64,000 nucleotides of DNA from Bifidobacterium biavatii DSM 23969 (GCF_000741165.1 NZ_JGYN01000003.1:1-64000); one strand, 5' to 3'; counted from the first letter of the stretch, positions 20,370 through 33,373 are shown. The notes: generated by a model not told the origin, from the sequence alone. Numbers and translations: made by a program.

Positions 20370-20745
20370 GCGCGCAGGTTCCTTTCCTCTGTAGTGTTCC
20401 GTTGCGTTCCGTCACGTTTTGTCGCGTTTTATCGTGTTCCTGCTGATTCGTTCGACCATACCGCAATGCATGCTCTTCCGGCACGGTTCCGCCGTCAATT
20501 CGGTGAGGTTCGAGACCCGGTCCCGATCCCAGTCACAATCCCGGCCGCAGCCGAAGACAACAGCGAAGGCGGAGACACCTGCCGAACCGTGCCATTCCAG
20601 CCCTTCCGATACCATGGTGGGCGGTGGTTTGGCACGGATACGACCGCTATGCGGACGAACACGACAACGGCGCCGCACGGGGCGGCCGACCTGCGCAAAC
20701 CTAGGAACGGCGGAATTCCAACCTTTATTTAAGGAGTAACTGCAA

Positions 20746-22422
<1,677 letters not shown>

Positions 22423-22423
22423 G

Positions 22424-22446
22424 CGAAATGCCCGGTGGGCATTTCG
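22424..22446 (+). terminator. First hairpin after ettA
   Basis: CGAAATGCCC (22424-22433) and GGGCATTTCG (22437-22446) pair perfectly with a GGT loop, two bases after the ettA stop. Two smaller hairpins follow: GTGGC/GCCAC near 22463 and CTCGCC/GGCGAG near 22490. Confidence 0.6.
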
Positions 22447-22528
22447 TAGGGTCAGCCGAGTGGCGACAGCCACGAGGTAACGATGAGCCTCGCCGTAGGC
22501 GAGTCCATAATCGCTAAGCAACAATCCG

Positions 22529-22568
22529 AAAGGGTTGATCGTTCCTACGGGAACGATCAACCCTTTTT
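22529..22568 (+). terminator. Strong intrinsic terminator with UACG tetraloop
   Basis: A 17-bp perfect stem, left arm starting AAAGGGTTGATCG at 22529 and right arm ending GATCAACCCTTT at 22566, closed by TACG and followed by further T. Such stable tetraloops are typical of terminators. It ends transcription from ettA and, being symmetrical, could work both ways. Confidence 0.88.
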
Positions 22569-22700
22569 GCATGCCGCATCACCGTCACAGTTCACTTGCG
22601 CCTTACCCGCGCCTTACGCTCGTTACAAAACTCCCCGCAGCTCTTTACCTCAAGCGGATAAACTGCTCTCCAGTCACAGTCAAGAGGCAGGAGCAACACG

Positions 22701-23606
22701 ATGACGAAGTCGGACACACTGACACCGCTGGAGCGCTTGGTGAAGGTGCTGCGGTTGGGGGAACCGTCCGAATACCGCGGACACTCGTATATCAACGGCG
22801 AAAGCCTGTATTTCCCGACGGGCCGCGTCTACGGCGGCCAGGTGATCGCGCAGTCGCTGGTCGCCGCGTCGAAGACGGTCGATCCGGCGCGTCTGCCGCA
22901 TTCGATCCACGGTTATTTCATCGCAGCCGGCGACATTCGTCAGGATTTGCTGTTTGATGTGGAGAAGCTGCGCGACGGCCGCTCGTTTTCGGCCCGTCGC
23001 GTGAACGTCACGCAGTCCGAGGGGCCGATCCTGACCGCGATCGCTAGTTTCCAGATCGCCGGACAGTCGGGCGTGGAGTTCGCCGATCCGATGCCGGCGG
23101 ACGTGCCGGCCCCGGAAACGCTGAAAAGTGCGAAGGAGCTGATGGAACCGTACGCCGACCAGTCGCCGTTCGCGAAGTTCTATGCGAAGAAGTCGCCGTT
23201 CGACATTCGCCATGTGACGCAGACGATCATGTTCGGCGCGGACAAGGAGAGCGCCGCGCATGATTCAGGCAAGCAGATGGTGTGGATGAAGGCCGACGGC
23301 ACGGTCGACGTGCCGCAGGTGATGCACCGCGCGATGCTGGCGCTCGGTTGCGATCAGGTGATGATGGAGCCGGTGCTGCGCCGCGCCGGCCTGAGCATTT
23401 CGACGCCGGGCATTTCGTACGCGTCGATCGACCATTCGATGTGGTGGTATCGCGACGTGGACATCAACCAGTGGCATCTGTACATGCAGGATACGCCGAC
23501 CGCCGCGCACGGCCGCGGTCTCGGCGTCGCGAAGGTCTACTCGCAGGACGGCGAGCTGGTCGCCGCGATGGCCCAGGAGGCCATGATCCGCGTCCCCCAG
23601 CAGTGA
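22701..23606 (+). CDS. tesB: Acyl-CoA thioesterase II (TesB family)
   Basis: Double-hotdog thioesterase of 301 residues hydrolysing acyl-CoA to free fatty acid and CoA. Features are RVYGGQVIAQSLVAA near residue 43, HSIHGYFIAAGD near 68, GRSFSARRVNVTQ near 92, and in the second hotdog ASIDHSMWWYRDVD near 242 and GLGVAKVYSQDGELVAAMAQE (given in part). The conserved catalytic Asp/Gln/Thr arrangement of TesB is plausible from these blocks. The start has GAGGCAGGAGC upstream. It is convergent with the DUF3180 gene. Confidence 0.93.
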   Translation: MTKSDTLTPLERLVKVLRLGEPSEYRGHSYINGESLYFPTGRVYGGQVIAQSLVAASKTVDPARLPHSIHGYFIAAGDIRQDLLFDVEKLRDGRSFSARRVNVTQSEGPILTAIASFQIAGQSGVEFADPMPADVPAPETLKSAKELMEPYADQSPFAKFYAKKSPFDIRHVTQTIMFGADKESAAHDSGKQMVWMKADGTVDVPQVMHRAMLALGCDQVMMEPVLRRAGLSISTPGISYASIDHSMWWYRDVDINQWHLYMQDTPTAAHGRGLGVAKVYSQDGELVAAMAQEAMIRVPQQ

Positions 23607-23621
23607 CGCCGCACCAATCAA

Positions 23622-24161
23622 TCAGTGCCGCGTCTTGACGGCGGCGGGGGCCACGTTGCGCCGTGGCTGCGAGGCCTTCATCTTGTCGCTTTCCGGCCCG
23701 TCCATGGGCGGCAGCTGGCACAGCCACTCCCCCACGATGCCGATGATCATGTCGATCAGGCACGCCGCGCACGCGATCGCGCATTCGAGCACGGCCTGCG
23801 AATAGTAGGCGGCCTCCATGTGCGAAACGCTGAGCAGGATCTGCCCACCGTACCAGCCGGTGAGCGCCGCGCCGACCAGTCCAAGCGATTTAGCAAGCAC
23901 GAGCGTGGACACGGCCTTCTGCGGGTCCAACGGCTTGAGTTCTGCGCGTTTGCGCGGATCGGTGGTGGCGTACTTGTGCACTTGCAGCGCCATGACGAGC
24001 ACGCTGACGCCGATGAGCAGCAGCAGCGCGGAGATGAACCACGGCACGCCGAGCAGTGCGAGTCCGGACAGCTCGTCGTATTTGACGAGCAACATGCCGC
24101 CGAACAGGCCGCAGATCATCGCGACCAAGTAGTACCACCATGGGGTGCGATGCGCCTTCAT
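23622..24161 (-). CDS. DUF3180 family membrane protein
   Basis: Integral membrane protein of 179 residues with four hydrophobic segments (LVAMICGLFGGMLLV, VPWFISALLLLIGVSVLVMAL, SLGLVGAALTGWYGGQILL, AVLECAIACAACLIDMIIGIV). Actinobacterial DUF3180 proteins are usually encoded directly after folK, and this one overlaps the folK-like gene by the ATGA junction at 24158-24161. The start at 24161 is fixed by that junction. The function is unknown. Confidence 0.85.
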   Translation of the reverse strand: MKAHRTPWWYYLVAMICGLFGGMLLVKYDELSGLALLGVPWFISALLLLIGVSVLVMALQVHKYATTDPRKRAELKPLDPQKAVSTLVLAKSLGLVGAALTGWYGGQILLSVSHMEAAYYSQAVLECAIACAACLIDMIIGIVGEWLCQLPPMDGPESDKMKASQPRRNVAPAAVKTRH

Positions 24162-24973
24162 AGCGTGCCTCCGATGATCCAGTTGTCCGACAGGAGTCCG
24201 ACGCGCCCGGCGTCGGGAGCCATGGCGAGCAGGAACGACACCGGGTCTTTGCCGAGCCGCGCCTCCGGGTCCATGTCCATCCACGGGGCGAGCACGGCGG
24301 CATGTTCGCGCGCGCTCGGCCACGGCACGCGGCAGTCCGGCTCGTCGCTGGTCACGCCGGGCATGTCGACGAGGTCGAGATCGACGTCGCTGCCGAGCGA
24401 CGCTTCGACCGAGCCGAGCGTCGCGATGAGCTGGCGTGCGGTGAGTTTCGTGGTGATTTGCATGACGGCGGCCATCGCGTCCGGCCCGTCGACGTTGCTG
24501 ACGTGGTACAGCGGCGAGATGCCGTCGACCTGATTGCCGGGGATGCCGTCGAGCGCGACGATCGCCGACCGGAACAGTCGTTCCGCGTCGGTGGACGTGC
24601 TGTCCATGGAGATGACGGCCGTGCGGTACGTCGCGTCGTCCACGCCGACCGCGTCGCCGATCGCGTGATCGCCGGACGCCGGACGTTCGCCGGACGCCGC
24701 AGCATCGTCGACCGGCCATGACCGGCCGAATGACTGATCCGAGACGGCAGTCGCAACGTCATCCGCATCGTCATCCCCGTCACCGTTGCCGGCGTCGGAC
24801 GCGACGCTGACGCGCACCCGTGCCCCGGACAGCATCGTCTCGACGCGTGGATCATCGCAGTGCACGATGACGTCGACATGCGCATGGTCGCGCAGCAGCG
24901 CGAGCACGTCCTCGGCGTCGGCGTCGCCGTCAAGATCGACGTGCAGCGTCACGTCGGTCGCGGTTATCTTCAT
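24158..24973 (-). CDS. Degenerate FolK-like protein (pterin pyrophosphokinase family)
   Basis: Protein of 271 residues in the position of folK in related genomes. The C-terminal half resembles 6-hydroxymethyl-7,8-dihydropterin pyrophosphokinase: TYRTAVISMDST, GNQVDGISPLYHVSNVDGP, SDVDLDLVDMPGV (the RtiDlDil block) and CRVPWPSAREHAAVLAPWMDMDPEA. The usual Gly-Arg-x-Arg ahead of the DlDl block and the PHP motif are not preserved. The N-terminal 90 residues (MKITATDVTLHVDLDGDADAEDV) match nothing I know and may be what is left of a FolB domain. Activity is doubtful. The start at 24973 has AAGGA upstream. Confidence 0.6.
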   Translation of the reverse strand: MKITATDVTLHVDLDGDADAEDVLALLRDHAHVDVIVHCDDPRVETMLSGARVRVSVASDAGNGDGDDDADDVATAVSDQSFGRSWPVDDAAASGERPASGDHAIGDAVGVDDATYRTAVISMDSTSTDAERLFRSAIVALDGIPGNQVDGISPLYHVSNVDGPDAMAAVMQITTKLTARQLIATLGSVEASLGSDVDLDLVDMPGVTSDEPDCRVPWPSAREHAAVLAPWMDMDPEARLGKDPVSFLLAMAPDAGRVGLLSDNWIIGGTL

Positions 24974-25116
24974 AAGCAATCGTTCCTTCCTGTCCGTCCA
25001 AGCATCGTCTCCGTCCGTCCGGGACGTCCGGGCCATCCGAGCGTCATCGCGGCTCCACTCCGCACGCAGCCACGATGGTCCGGCGTCCCTGCATGCAAAC
25101 CGCTCATAAAAACGGC

Positions 25117-25148
25117 GAGGGACATGTCATGTGCCTGACATGCCCCTC
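25117..25148 (-). terminator. Terminator of the ftsH operon
   Basis: GAGGGACATGTCA (25117-25129) pairs with TGACATGCCCCTC (25136-25148) with one A-C mismatch. On the minus strand it is followed by GCCG and five T. It closes the dacB-tilS-hpt-ftsH run. Confidence 0.8.
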
Positions 25149-25184
25149 ACTGTCCGTTCATATCAATTCAGATCAATCGGCCGA

Positions 25185-27271
<2,087 letters not shown>

Positions 27272-27275
<4 letters not shown>

Positions 27276-27835
27276 GCATTTTCTCCTTGGTACACTGCGG
27301 GCTTGAGCACTGCGATCGAGTCGAGGTTGCGGTAGCGCTCGTCATAGTCGAGGCCGAATCCGACGACGAATTCGTCAGGGATCTCGTAACCGTGGTATTT
27401 CACGTCGACGTGCACTTCGTGGCGGGACGGCTTTTCGAGCAGCGCGAAGATCTCGACCGAGGCGGCGCCGCGCCGCTTGAGTTCCTCAACCAGCCATGCG
27501 AGCGTGCGGCCGGAGTCGATGATGTCTTCGACGATGAGCACGTGGCGGCCGCGCACGTCGGTGGACAGATCCTGCCGAATCGTGACGGTGCCGCTCGAAA
27601 CGGTGCCCGAACCGTAGCTGGACAGGCTCATGAAGTCGAGTTGGACGGGGATGCTCATCGCCTGCGAGAACGCGGCGATCGTGTTCACCGCCCCCTTGAG
27701 CACCGCGATCAGCAGCGGGTCTTTGCCGCGGTAGTCGTCGCTCGCCTGCGCGGCGACCTCGCGTATTTTCTCGTCTATCTGTTCCTTGCTGACCAGTTCG
27801 CGGTCAATATCATTGTGCACATCAGCGATTCGCAT
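27272..27835 (-). CDS. hpt: Hypoxanthine phosphoribosyltransferase
   Basis: Purine salvage enzyme of 187 residues converting hypoxanthine or guanine plus PRPP to IMP or GMP. The PRPP-binding motif is seen as VLIVEDIIDSGRTL near residue 105, with DFMSLSSYGSGT (flexible loop) near 73 and EFVVGFGLDYDERYRNL near 158. The start MRIADVHND at 27835 is preferred to the frame extending to 27973, which lies inside tilS. It overlaps the end of tilS by 14 bases and the start of ftsH by 4, so the genes are translationally coupled. Confidence 0.95.
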
Positions 27836-29027
27836 GCCCACCATCTTGGCACACGCGAATGACGTGTTTCTGACGAAATACTGAATAACCTCTGGAAAGT
27901 TGCACAGCGGACTGCCCGTGCCAGTCGGCCACCAGCCGGTCGACGGATTCGATCTGACGGGCGGTCGCCGCAACCCCGGCAGCGGCCAGATCGTGGGCGA
28001 TGACGCGCGCGCGGATCGCTGGATGCTCGGATTCCAGCGCCTTGACGGACCATCGCAGCACGTCGCCGGCCGGGTCGAGCCGCGCGCGTGCGGCCGCCGC
28101 GTCCGCCTGCATGTCCATATATTCTTTGTCGCGGCGGACCGGCCGGGCGCCGTCGGCCAGATGCGCGACGATATCGCGTCCGGCGAAATCCTCCAGATAC
28201 GGGATCAGCCCGTGGCGAATGCGCGAGCGCAGCGGCAGCGAGGCATCCTTTCCATGGTTCTCTCCACGGCCCCCTCCACGGTCATTTCGAGCAAACGCAG
28301 TGGGTCGAGCAATCGTTCCGTCTGCTTCTTCCACAAGCTCTCTACGCTCCGCTTCGCTCCGGTCGAGATGACATGGCGAGGAAATGTCCCCGTTGGTCGG
28401 ATCGTCCCACCATGCGAGGCCGAGACCCTCGCAGATGCCGGTGGTGTCGGCGCGCGTGAGGCCGAGCAACGGACGCGCGTAGCGCACGCCGTCGCGCCGG
28501 AACATGGCGGGCATGCCGGCGAGCGCGTCGACGCCAGCGGAGCGCAGCAGCCCGATGAGCACGGTTTCGGCCTGGTCGTTTTTCGTATGTGCGAGCAGCA
28601 CGACGCTCGCGTCCTGGTCTCGGGCGATGTCAGCGAGCGCCGCGTATCGTGCGTCGCGCGCGGCCGCCTCCGCTCCCCTGTCGTCGTCGTCGACGCGGAC
28701 TTGGCGCACGATGACCGGGTCGAGTCCGAGCGCGCGGCAACGGTCGGCTGCCTGATCGGCGACCTGTGCCGATCCGGCCTGCATATTGTGGTCGATGATC
28801 GCCGCACCGCAGCGCACGCCGAGCGTCGCGCACACGGTCCGGGCGAGTGCGGCCAAGGCGATCGAGTCGCGTCCGCCGGAGCATGCGACGAGCACGAGCG
28901 GCGCGTCCGCGTCCGGCTCGTGTTCGCCGTGCCGGGTGAACCGCGCGTCCTGCACGCCGATGCCGAGCCCTGCGAGCGTGGCGCGCACGGCCCCGATCCC
29001 AGCCTTCATCCTTCCCGAATACGCCAT
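27822..29027 (-). CDS. tilS: tRNA(Ile)-lysidine synthase, with an in-frame repeat insertion
   Basis: Modifies C34 of tRNA-Ile(CAU) to lysidine so it reads AUA, 401 residues. The PP-loop is VACSGGRDSIALAAL near residue 48. HTKNDQAETVL near 147 and WWDDPTNGD near 206 are family blocks, and RSRIRHGLIPYLE near 268 continues the family. Between the last two, where family members have a few residues, there are about 48 extra residues (215-262). Residues 219-249 are encoded by a 90-bp copy of an intergenic repeat (28282-28371), exactly 30 codons long. The frame stays open, so the protein is probably made. It overlaps hpt downstream; dacB lies upstream. Confidence 0.93.
   Translation of the reverse strand: MAYSGRMKAGIGAVRATLAGLGIGVQDARFTRHGEHEPDADAPLVLVACSGGRDSIALAALARTVCATLGVRCGAAIIDHNMQAGSAQVADQAADRCRALGLDPVIVRQVRVDDDDRGAEAAARDARYAALADIARDQDASVVLLAHTKNDQAETVLIGLLRSAGVDALAGMPAMFRRDGVRYARPLLGLTRADTTGICEGLGLAWWDDPTNGDISSPCHLDRSEAERRELVEEADGTIARPTAFARNDRGGGRGENHGKDASLPLRSRIRHGLIPYLEDFAGRDIVAHLADGARPVRRDKEYMDMQADAAAARARLDPAGDVLRWSVKALESEHPAIRARVIAHDLAAAGVAATARQIESVDRLVADWHGQSAVQLSRGYSVFRQKHVIRVCQDGGHANR
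28282..28371. repeat. TCATTTCGA-type repeat inside tilS
   Basis: Begins TCATTTCGA and ends TCGAGATGA, the terminal inverted repeat of the dispersed element also seen at 60981-61074 and, degenerate, at 46858. The inner part matches in the CTCCGCTTCGCTCCGGTCGA end. Length is 90 bp, a multiple of three. Confidence 0.8.
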
Positions 29028-29081
29028 ATGCTTTCCTTGTCGTTCGGCGCCTTACGATGCTGGCAGAGCCTCGGCTCCCTC

Positions 29082-29129
29082 GGCTCCCTCGGCTGAGGGA
29101 GCTGTCAGCCGACAGACTGGTTGAGGGAG
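29082..29129. repeat. GGCTCCC palindromic repeat (family 1)
   Basis: GGCTCCCTC-GGCT-GAGGGAG followed by CTGTCAGCC and TTGAGGGAG. It is the same family as the copies at 44861-44907 and 59739-59854. It lies in the 155-base gap between tilS and dacB. Confidence 0.75.
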
Positions 29130-29182
29130 CGTCACGGCCGTAAAGCCGCCAACAACACAGCATCGCGCGTAGCGCTATTCCA

Positions 29183-30667
29183 TTACAGTCTCGCCAAGTC
29201 GTCGACGAACTGGTCGATGGCGGCTCGCGCGGCGGTCATGTCGTCGGGCTTGTTGACGATCACGGCGAACGCGAGCGCGCCGCCGCCGATCCGCGACACG
29301 TTGCCGGTCATCGACGTGACTTCGCCGAGGCTGCCGGTTTTCACGCGTAGCAGTCCGGCCGTGTCCTCGCTGACCGCGCGGTTGAGCGCGGTGCCGACAA
29401 GTCCGGGAATGGACAGTCCTTCGGCTGCGGCGGCCCCGCCGGAGACGCTGAGATTGTGCGCTTGCACGGCTGCCAACGTGCGCACGGTGAGTTTCGATCC
29501 GGGCGTGAGTCCGGAGCAGTCGGCCATGGTCAGGCCGGTCGTGTCGACGCCGAGCGTGCCGAGTTCCTTGCGCACGGCCGCGACGCCGCCTTTCGGCGAG
29601 TTGTCTTCGCCGAGCTTGATCGCGGTGAGCCGACCGAATTCCTCGGCGAGCGTGTTGTCGGAGTGCTGCAGTGCGAACGCGAGGATTTCAGCGAGCGTGG
29701 CGGAGCTGACTGAGGCGATGGGGCTGGAATCGCTTGGCGCAGTGCCGTCGGTCACGTCGCCGTTCACGGTGATGCCTTGCTCGGCGAGCCGGTCGACGAA
29801 CACGTCGGCCGCGTCTTCCGCCGTGTGCTGGCTGAGGCGCGGGTAGGCGCTGAACGTGTCCGGGTCGGTGGGCGCGCCGCCGTCCCATTGCCGCCCGCCG
29901 TCGATGGCCATGGAGCTCACGCCCGTGTAGTACAGGTCGCCTTCGTTGTTCTCGTCGATGCCGTCCGGGTACCGGTCGTTGCCGAACAGCGCGTCGTCGA
30001 ACGTGAGTGTGACCGTGCCGATGCCGCGCGCCTTAAGCGCCGTGGCGGTGCGCGCGGCGAGCGTGGCGAGTCCGGCGCGCCCGTTGACGTGGTCGGGGTC
30101 GCTGGTCCCGGAGCCGAGCAGCATGTCGCCGTTGCCTTTGAGCACGAGACTGGCGCTGCCGTCGTCATGCTGGATGAGATAGGTTTGCGTGTCGAGCGTG
30201 GTGCCCATGTCGAGCGTGGACGAGGCGGCGAGCGCGGTCAGCGTTTTCATCGTCGATGCCGGCTCTCGCGGCGTGTCCGCGTTGCGTTGGGCGACTGGAT
30301 CGCCGTTCGCGTCGGTGATGATCACCGAATACGAGTCGCCTACGCCGCCCGTCTTGCCGAACGCGCTGATAAGCACCGCGGCGGCGGACTTGTCGACCGC
30401 ACGCGTTGCGTCGAGCGTGCCGGCGACGGATCCGGCGGCGAGCGCGTCGGGAGCGTTGGGGATCGTGCGGCGCGTCACCTGCCGCATGGTGAGCGGGCCT
30501 GGTGCCAGGTCGGCGATGTCGAGCGCGACGTATCCCGCGCACAGGGCCACGGTGACGATCGCGGACACGGCGACGTTGATCGTACGGCGTCGTGCGCACC
30601 TCCCGCGTTGCGGCTGTTGCGTCGTCCCGTCCTGCACGTCGCGCTCCTTACTTTCTGTGCTATCCAT
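29183..30667 (-). CDS. dacB: D-alanyl-D-alanine carboxypeptidase/endopeptidase (PBP4 type)
   Basis: Peptidoglycan-trimming class C penicillin-binding protein, 494 residues, exported by an N-terminal membrane segment (INVAVSAIVTVALCAGYVAL near residue 29). The serine active site SxxK is ASTMK near 137, the second motif SDN is in HSDNTLAEEFGR near 338, and KTG is VKTGSLGEV near 444. The large insert between SxxK and SDN is typical of PBP4. In actinobacteria it commonly precedes tilS, as here. Confidence 0.93.
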   Translation of the reverse strand: MDSTESKERDVQDGTTQQPQRGRCARRRTINVAVSAIVTVALCAGYVALDIADLAPGPLTMRQVTRRTIPNAPDALAAGSVAGTLDATRAVDKSAAAVLISAFGKTGGVGDSYSVIITDANGDPVAQRNADTPREPASTMKTLTALAASSTLDMGTTLDTQTYLIQHDDGSASLVLKGNGDMLLGSGTSDPDHVNGRAGLATLAARTATALKARGIGTVTLTFDDALFGNDRYPDGIDENNEGDLYYTGVSSMAIDGGRQWDGGAPTDPDTFSAYPRLSQHTAEDAADVFVDRLAEQGITVNGDVTDGTAPSDSSPIASVSSATLAEILAFALQHSDNTLAEEFGRLTAIKLGEDNSPKGGVAAVRKELGTLGVDTTGLTMADCSGLTPGSKLTVRTLAAVQAHNLSVSGGAAAAEGLSIPGLVGTALNRAVSEDTAGLLRVKTGSLGEVTSMTGNVSRIGGGALAFAVIVNKPDDMTAARAAIDQFVDDLARL

Positions 30668-30785
30668 ATCGACCGTATCGATCGTATCGGCGTCCGTTTC
30701 GACGTCCGCGGCAACCGTCCGTCCCGGCTGCCTGGATACGCGCGAGCCGGTCGTCCGCGCGGCCCGTCCGCACGGTCGAGAAAAA

Positions 30786-32447
30786 CTATTTCTGCAATGA
30801 CGCGAACGAGTCGAGCGTCGCGACGATCGACAGCATCCGCGCGTCCATCAGCTTACCGCCGAGCCATGTACCAACCGCGAGCGCGGCCGCGCCGTTGACG
30901 AGCGAGACCGGGATCAGCAGCCAGTACAGGCCATCGAACGCTCCAGCGACGAGCAGCGCGATCGCGACGATGCCGGTCGGCAGCATGGCGAGCAGGCTGC
31001 CGAACATGTAGACGAACGGGAAGAAGCCCTGCGCCATCGCGCGGCCCTGCGGCGCGGAGAACGGTTTGTCGAGCGAAGCGACCGGATACATGAGCGTGCA
31101 CGACGTGATTTCCGCGAGTCCCAGGGCGGCGAACGCGACGCCGATGCCAAGCGCAGCGAACGTCGCGCCCGTGAGCGGGCCGGCCGGGCTGGCCCAGTCG
31201 CCGGTAAACACGGCGATCGCGACGGTGAGCACGAGCAGGTAGGCGACGATGATGATGGCGTACACGCGCACGCGGCCGATGCGGTCGGTGAGCCCCGGCA
31301 CGCCGGCGATGACCTGCATGGTGAAGCCACGGCCGTCGTAGGCGAGTCCGTTGCTTTCGGCGATGGCCATCATCCAGCCGGACATGACGAGCGAGCCCCA
31401 CACCATGCCGGGCATGGCTCGCGACTGCAGGCCGAACACGATGGTGACGAACACGGGCATGATGAACATCATCGCCTGGCGCGGGTCGCGTTTGAGATAC
31501 GTGATCAGGCGCGCGGACACGGCTCCGGACGGCGAGTCAGGCATGTTGCCGAACGCGCCGATGCCTTTGGCCGTGACCGTTTTCTCCGCCGCGCCGACGG
31601 TGAGCCGCTCGCGCCTGATGCACCATACGCACAGCGCGAAGCAGACGATCCATGCGACGGCGAGGATCGCGACGCGCGCAACGAACGCCAACCAGTTGCC
31701 GACGAGCGCGTCGTACGGCAGCTGGAACGCGGCGCCGAACGGCGTCCACGCCATGACATTTGCCGTGCCCCACGCCGCATCGAGGCTCACGCTGTCGGCC
31801 GCGCCCGAGTTGACGAGGATGTTCGGCAGTTGGCAAACGGAGACGAACAGTATGACGACGACCATGTAGAACGCGCCCTGGCCGCGTTTGGACGTAATGA
31901 GCGTGGTGGCGAGCGCGAGCAGCAGCTTGGACACGCTCATCATGGTGATGACGGCGAGTGGCGCGGCGATGATGGACGCGAGCACGACGGCCGGGCCCAT
32001 CGCGCGGTAGGCGAGCGACCAGAGCATGAGCGAGAGCACGCCGGTAATCGCGGGGATGCCGGACAGGCCGGACAGCAGCAGGCCGAATTGGAGTTCGCGG
32101 TCGGGAATGCCGTAGAGCGCGAACTTGCGTGGGCTCATCGTGGAGCCTTCGCCAAGCAGCATGATCTGCACGAGGCCGACCATGAGCGTGAGGGCCGCGC
32201 CGAGAATCACGACGGCCGTATTGACGATGCCGTGCGGCCCGAGCACGTTGATGGGGGCCGTGCCGGGCCGGAACTGCACGAACGCGGCCCAGTCGCCGAT
32301 GTTCCATGCGGCGGACGCGGTGGCGATGACCGTGCCGATCGCGAACAGGATCGCGAACACGTAGGCGACGGTCTGCCACACGGATTTGGTGAGTGTGGCG
32401 CGGGTGAGCGCCCAGCGCATGCGCACGAGCGTGAACGCGGCGTTCAT
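30786..32447 (-). CDS. ABC transporter permease (multi-spanning)
   Basis: Integral membrane protein of 553 residues with about 12 hydrophobic segments, for example VLGAALTLMVGLVQIMLL, VYAIIIVAYLLVLTVAIAV and FFPFVYMFGSLLAMLPTGIVAI (given in part). It resembles the permeases of ABC-2-like exporters with no defined substrate. The start overlaps the stop of the ATPase gene by ATGA (32444-32447), so the two form one transporter operon. No binding protein is nearby, which supports export. Confidence 0.85.
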   Translation of the reverse strand: MNAAFTLVRMRWALTRATLTKSVWQTVAYVFAILFAIGTVIATASAAWNIGDWAAFVQFRPGTAPINVLGPHGIVNTAVVILGAALTLMVGLVQIMLLGEGSTMSPRKFALYGIPDRELQFGLLLSGLSGIPAITGVLSLMLWSLAYRAMGPAVVLASIIAAPLAVITMMSVSKLLLALATTLITSKRGQGAFYMVVVILFVSVCQLPNILVNSGAADSVSLDAAWGTANVMAWTPFGAAFQLPYDALVGNWLAFVARVAILAVAWIVCFALCVWCIRRERLTVGAAEKTVTAKGIGAFGNMPDSPSGAVSARLITYLKRDPRQAMMFIMPVFVTIVFGLQSRAMPGMVWGSLVMSGWMMAIAESNGLAYDGRGFTMQVIAGVPGLTDRIGRVRVYAIIIVAYLLVLTVAIAVFTGDWASPAGPLTGATFAALGIGVAFAALGLAEITSCTLMYPVASLDKPFSAPQGRAMAQGFFPFVYMFGSLLAMLPTGIVAIALLVAGAFDGLYWLLIPVSLVNGAAALAVGTWLGGKLMDARMLSIVATLDSFASLQK

Positions 32448-33373
32448 GATCGGGCTCCCGGCGTGGCCGGATCCCCGGCGGACGTGGTGGCCGCGCCGCC
32501 GTCGAGCCAGGCGATGTGCGCGGCGGCGTGGCGTCCGCCGACCAGCTGCAGGAAGCGGTCCTCAAGGTCCTCGCCGGCGGCGACCTCGTCGACCGTACCG
32601 GCCGCGCACACCTGGCCGTTGTTGACCACGGCCACGTGCGTGCACATTTTCTCGACCAACGCCATCACGTGCGAGGAGATGATGACCGTGCCGCCGGTGC
32701 CCGCGTATTCGACGAGAATGTCCTTGAGGTTCGCGCTGGAGACCGGGTCGACCGATTCGAACGGCTCGTCGAGCACGAGGATGCGCGGACTGTGGATCAT
32801 CGCGGACGCGAGGCAGATTTTCTTAGTCATGCCAGCCGAATAGTCGGAAACCATCTTGTTCGCCGCCTGCGTCAGGTCGAACGCAGCGAGCAGGTCGTTC
32901 GCGCGGCGCAACGATTCGTCACGGCCCATGCCGCGCAGCATGCCCGAATAGACGAGCAGCTGCAGGCCGGTGAGCCGGTCGAAGATCTGGCCGGGCTGCG
33001 GCATCACGCCGATCGCGCGCTTGGCCGCGTTCACGTCGCTCCACACGTCGCGGCCGAGAATCATCGCCAGTCCCCCGTCGGGCACGAGCAGACCGGTGAC
33101 CATGTTAAGCGTGGTGGTCTTGCCCGCACCGTTCGGGCCGACCAAGCCGTAGAACGAGCCGACCGGGATGTCAAGCGAGAGGCCGTTAACGGCGACCTTC
33201 TCGCCGAAGCGTTTGAACAGGCCACGAATGGAGACCGCCGCGGCCGGATTCGGCGGCACCGGCTGCGGCGGATACGGATACGGTTGCGACTGCGGCTGAA
33301 CTGGCTGAGGCGCCGCCATCATCGGCGGCTGCGGCTGAAAACCAACATTCCCCTGAGTGTTGTCTATGCTCAT
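32444..33373 (-). CDS. ABC transporter ATP-binding protein
   Basis: ATPase of 309 residues powering the adjacent permease. Residues 1-45 form a Pro/Gln-rich tail with repeated QPQ and PYPYPPQP. Walker A is GPNGAGKTT near 87, the Q loop is VMPQPGQIF, Walker B is ILVLDEPFESVDP near 207, and the H loop is VIISSHVM. The signature reads YSAGMTKK instead of LSGGQ, a variant seen in some exporter ATPases. C-terminal residues are Ala/Gly-rich. Confidence 0.9.
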   Translation of the reverse strand: MSIDNTQGNVGFQPQPPMMAAPQPVQPQSQPYPYPPQPVPPNPAAAVSIRGLFKRFGEKVAVNGLSLDIPVGSFYGLVGPNGAGKTTTLNMVTGLLVPDGGLAMILGRDVWSDVNAAKRAIGVMPQPGQIFDRLTGLQLLVYSGMLRGMGRDESLRRANDLLAAFDLTQAANKMVSDYSAGMTKKICLASAMIHSPRILVLDEPFESVDPVSSANLKDILVEYAGTGGTVIISSHVMALVEKMCTHVAVVNNGQVCAAGTVDEVAAGEDLEDRFLQLVGGRHAAAHIAWLDGGAATTSAGDPATPGARS

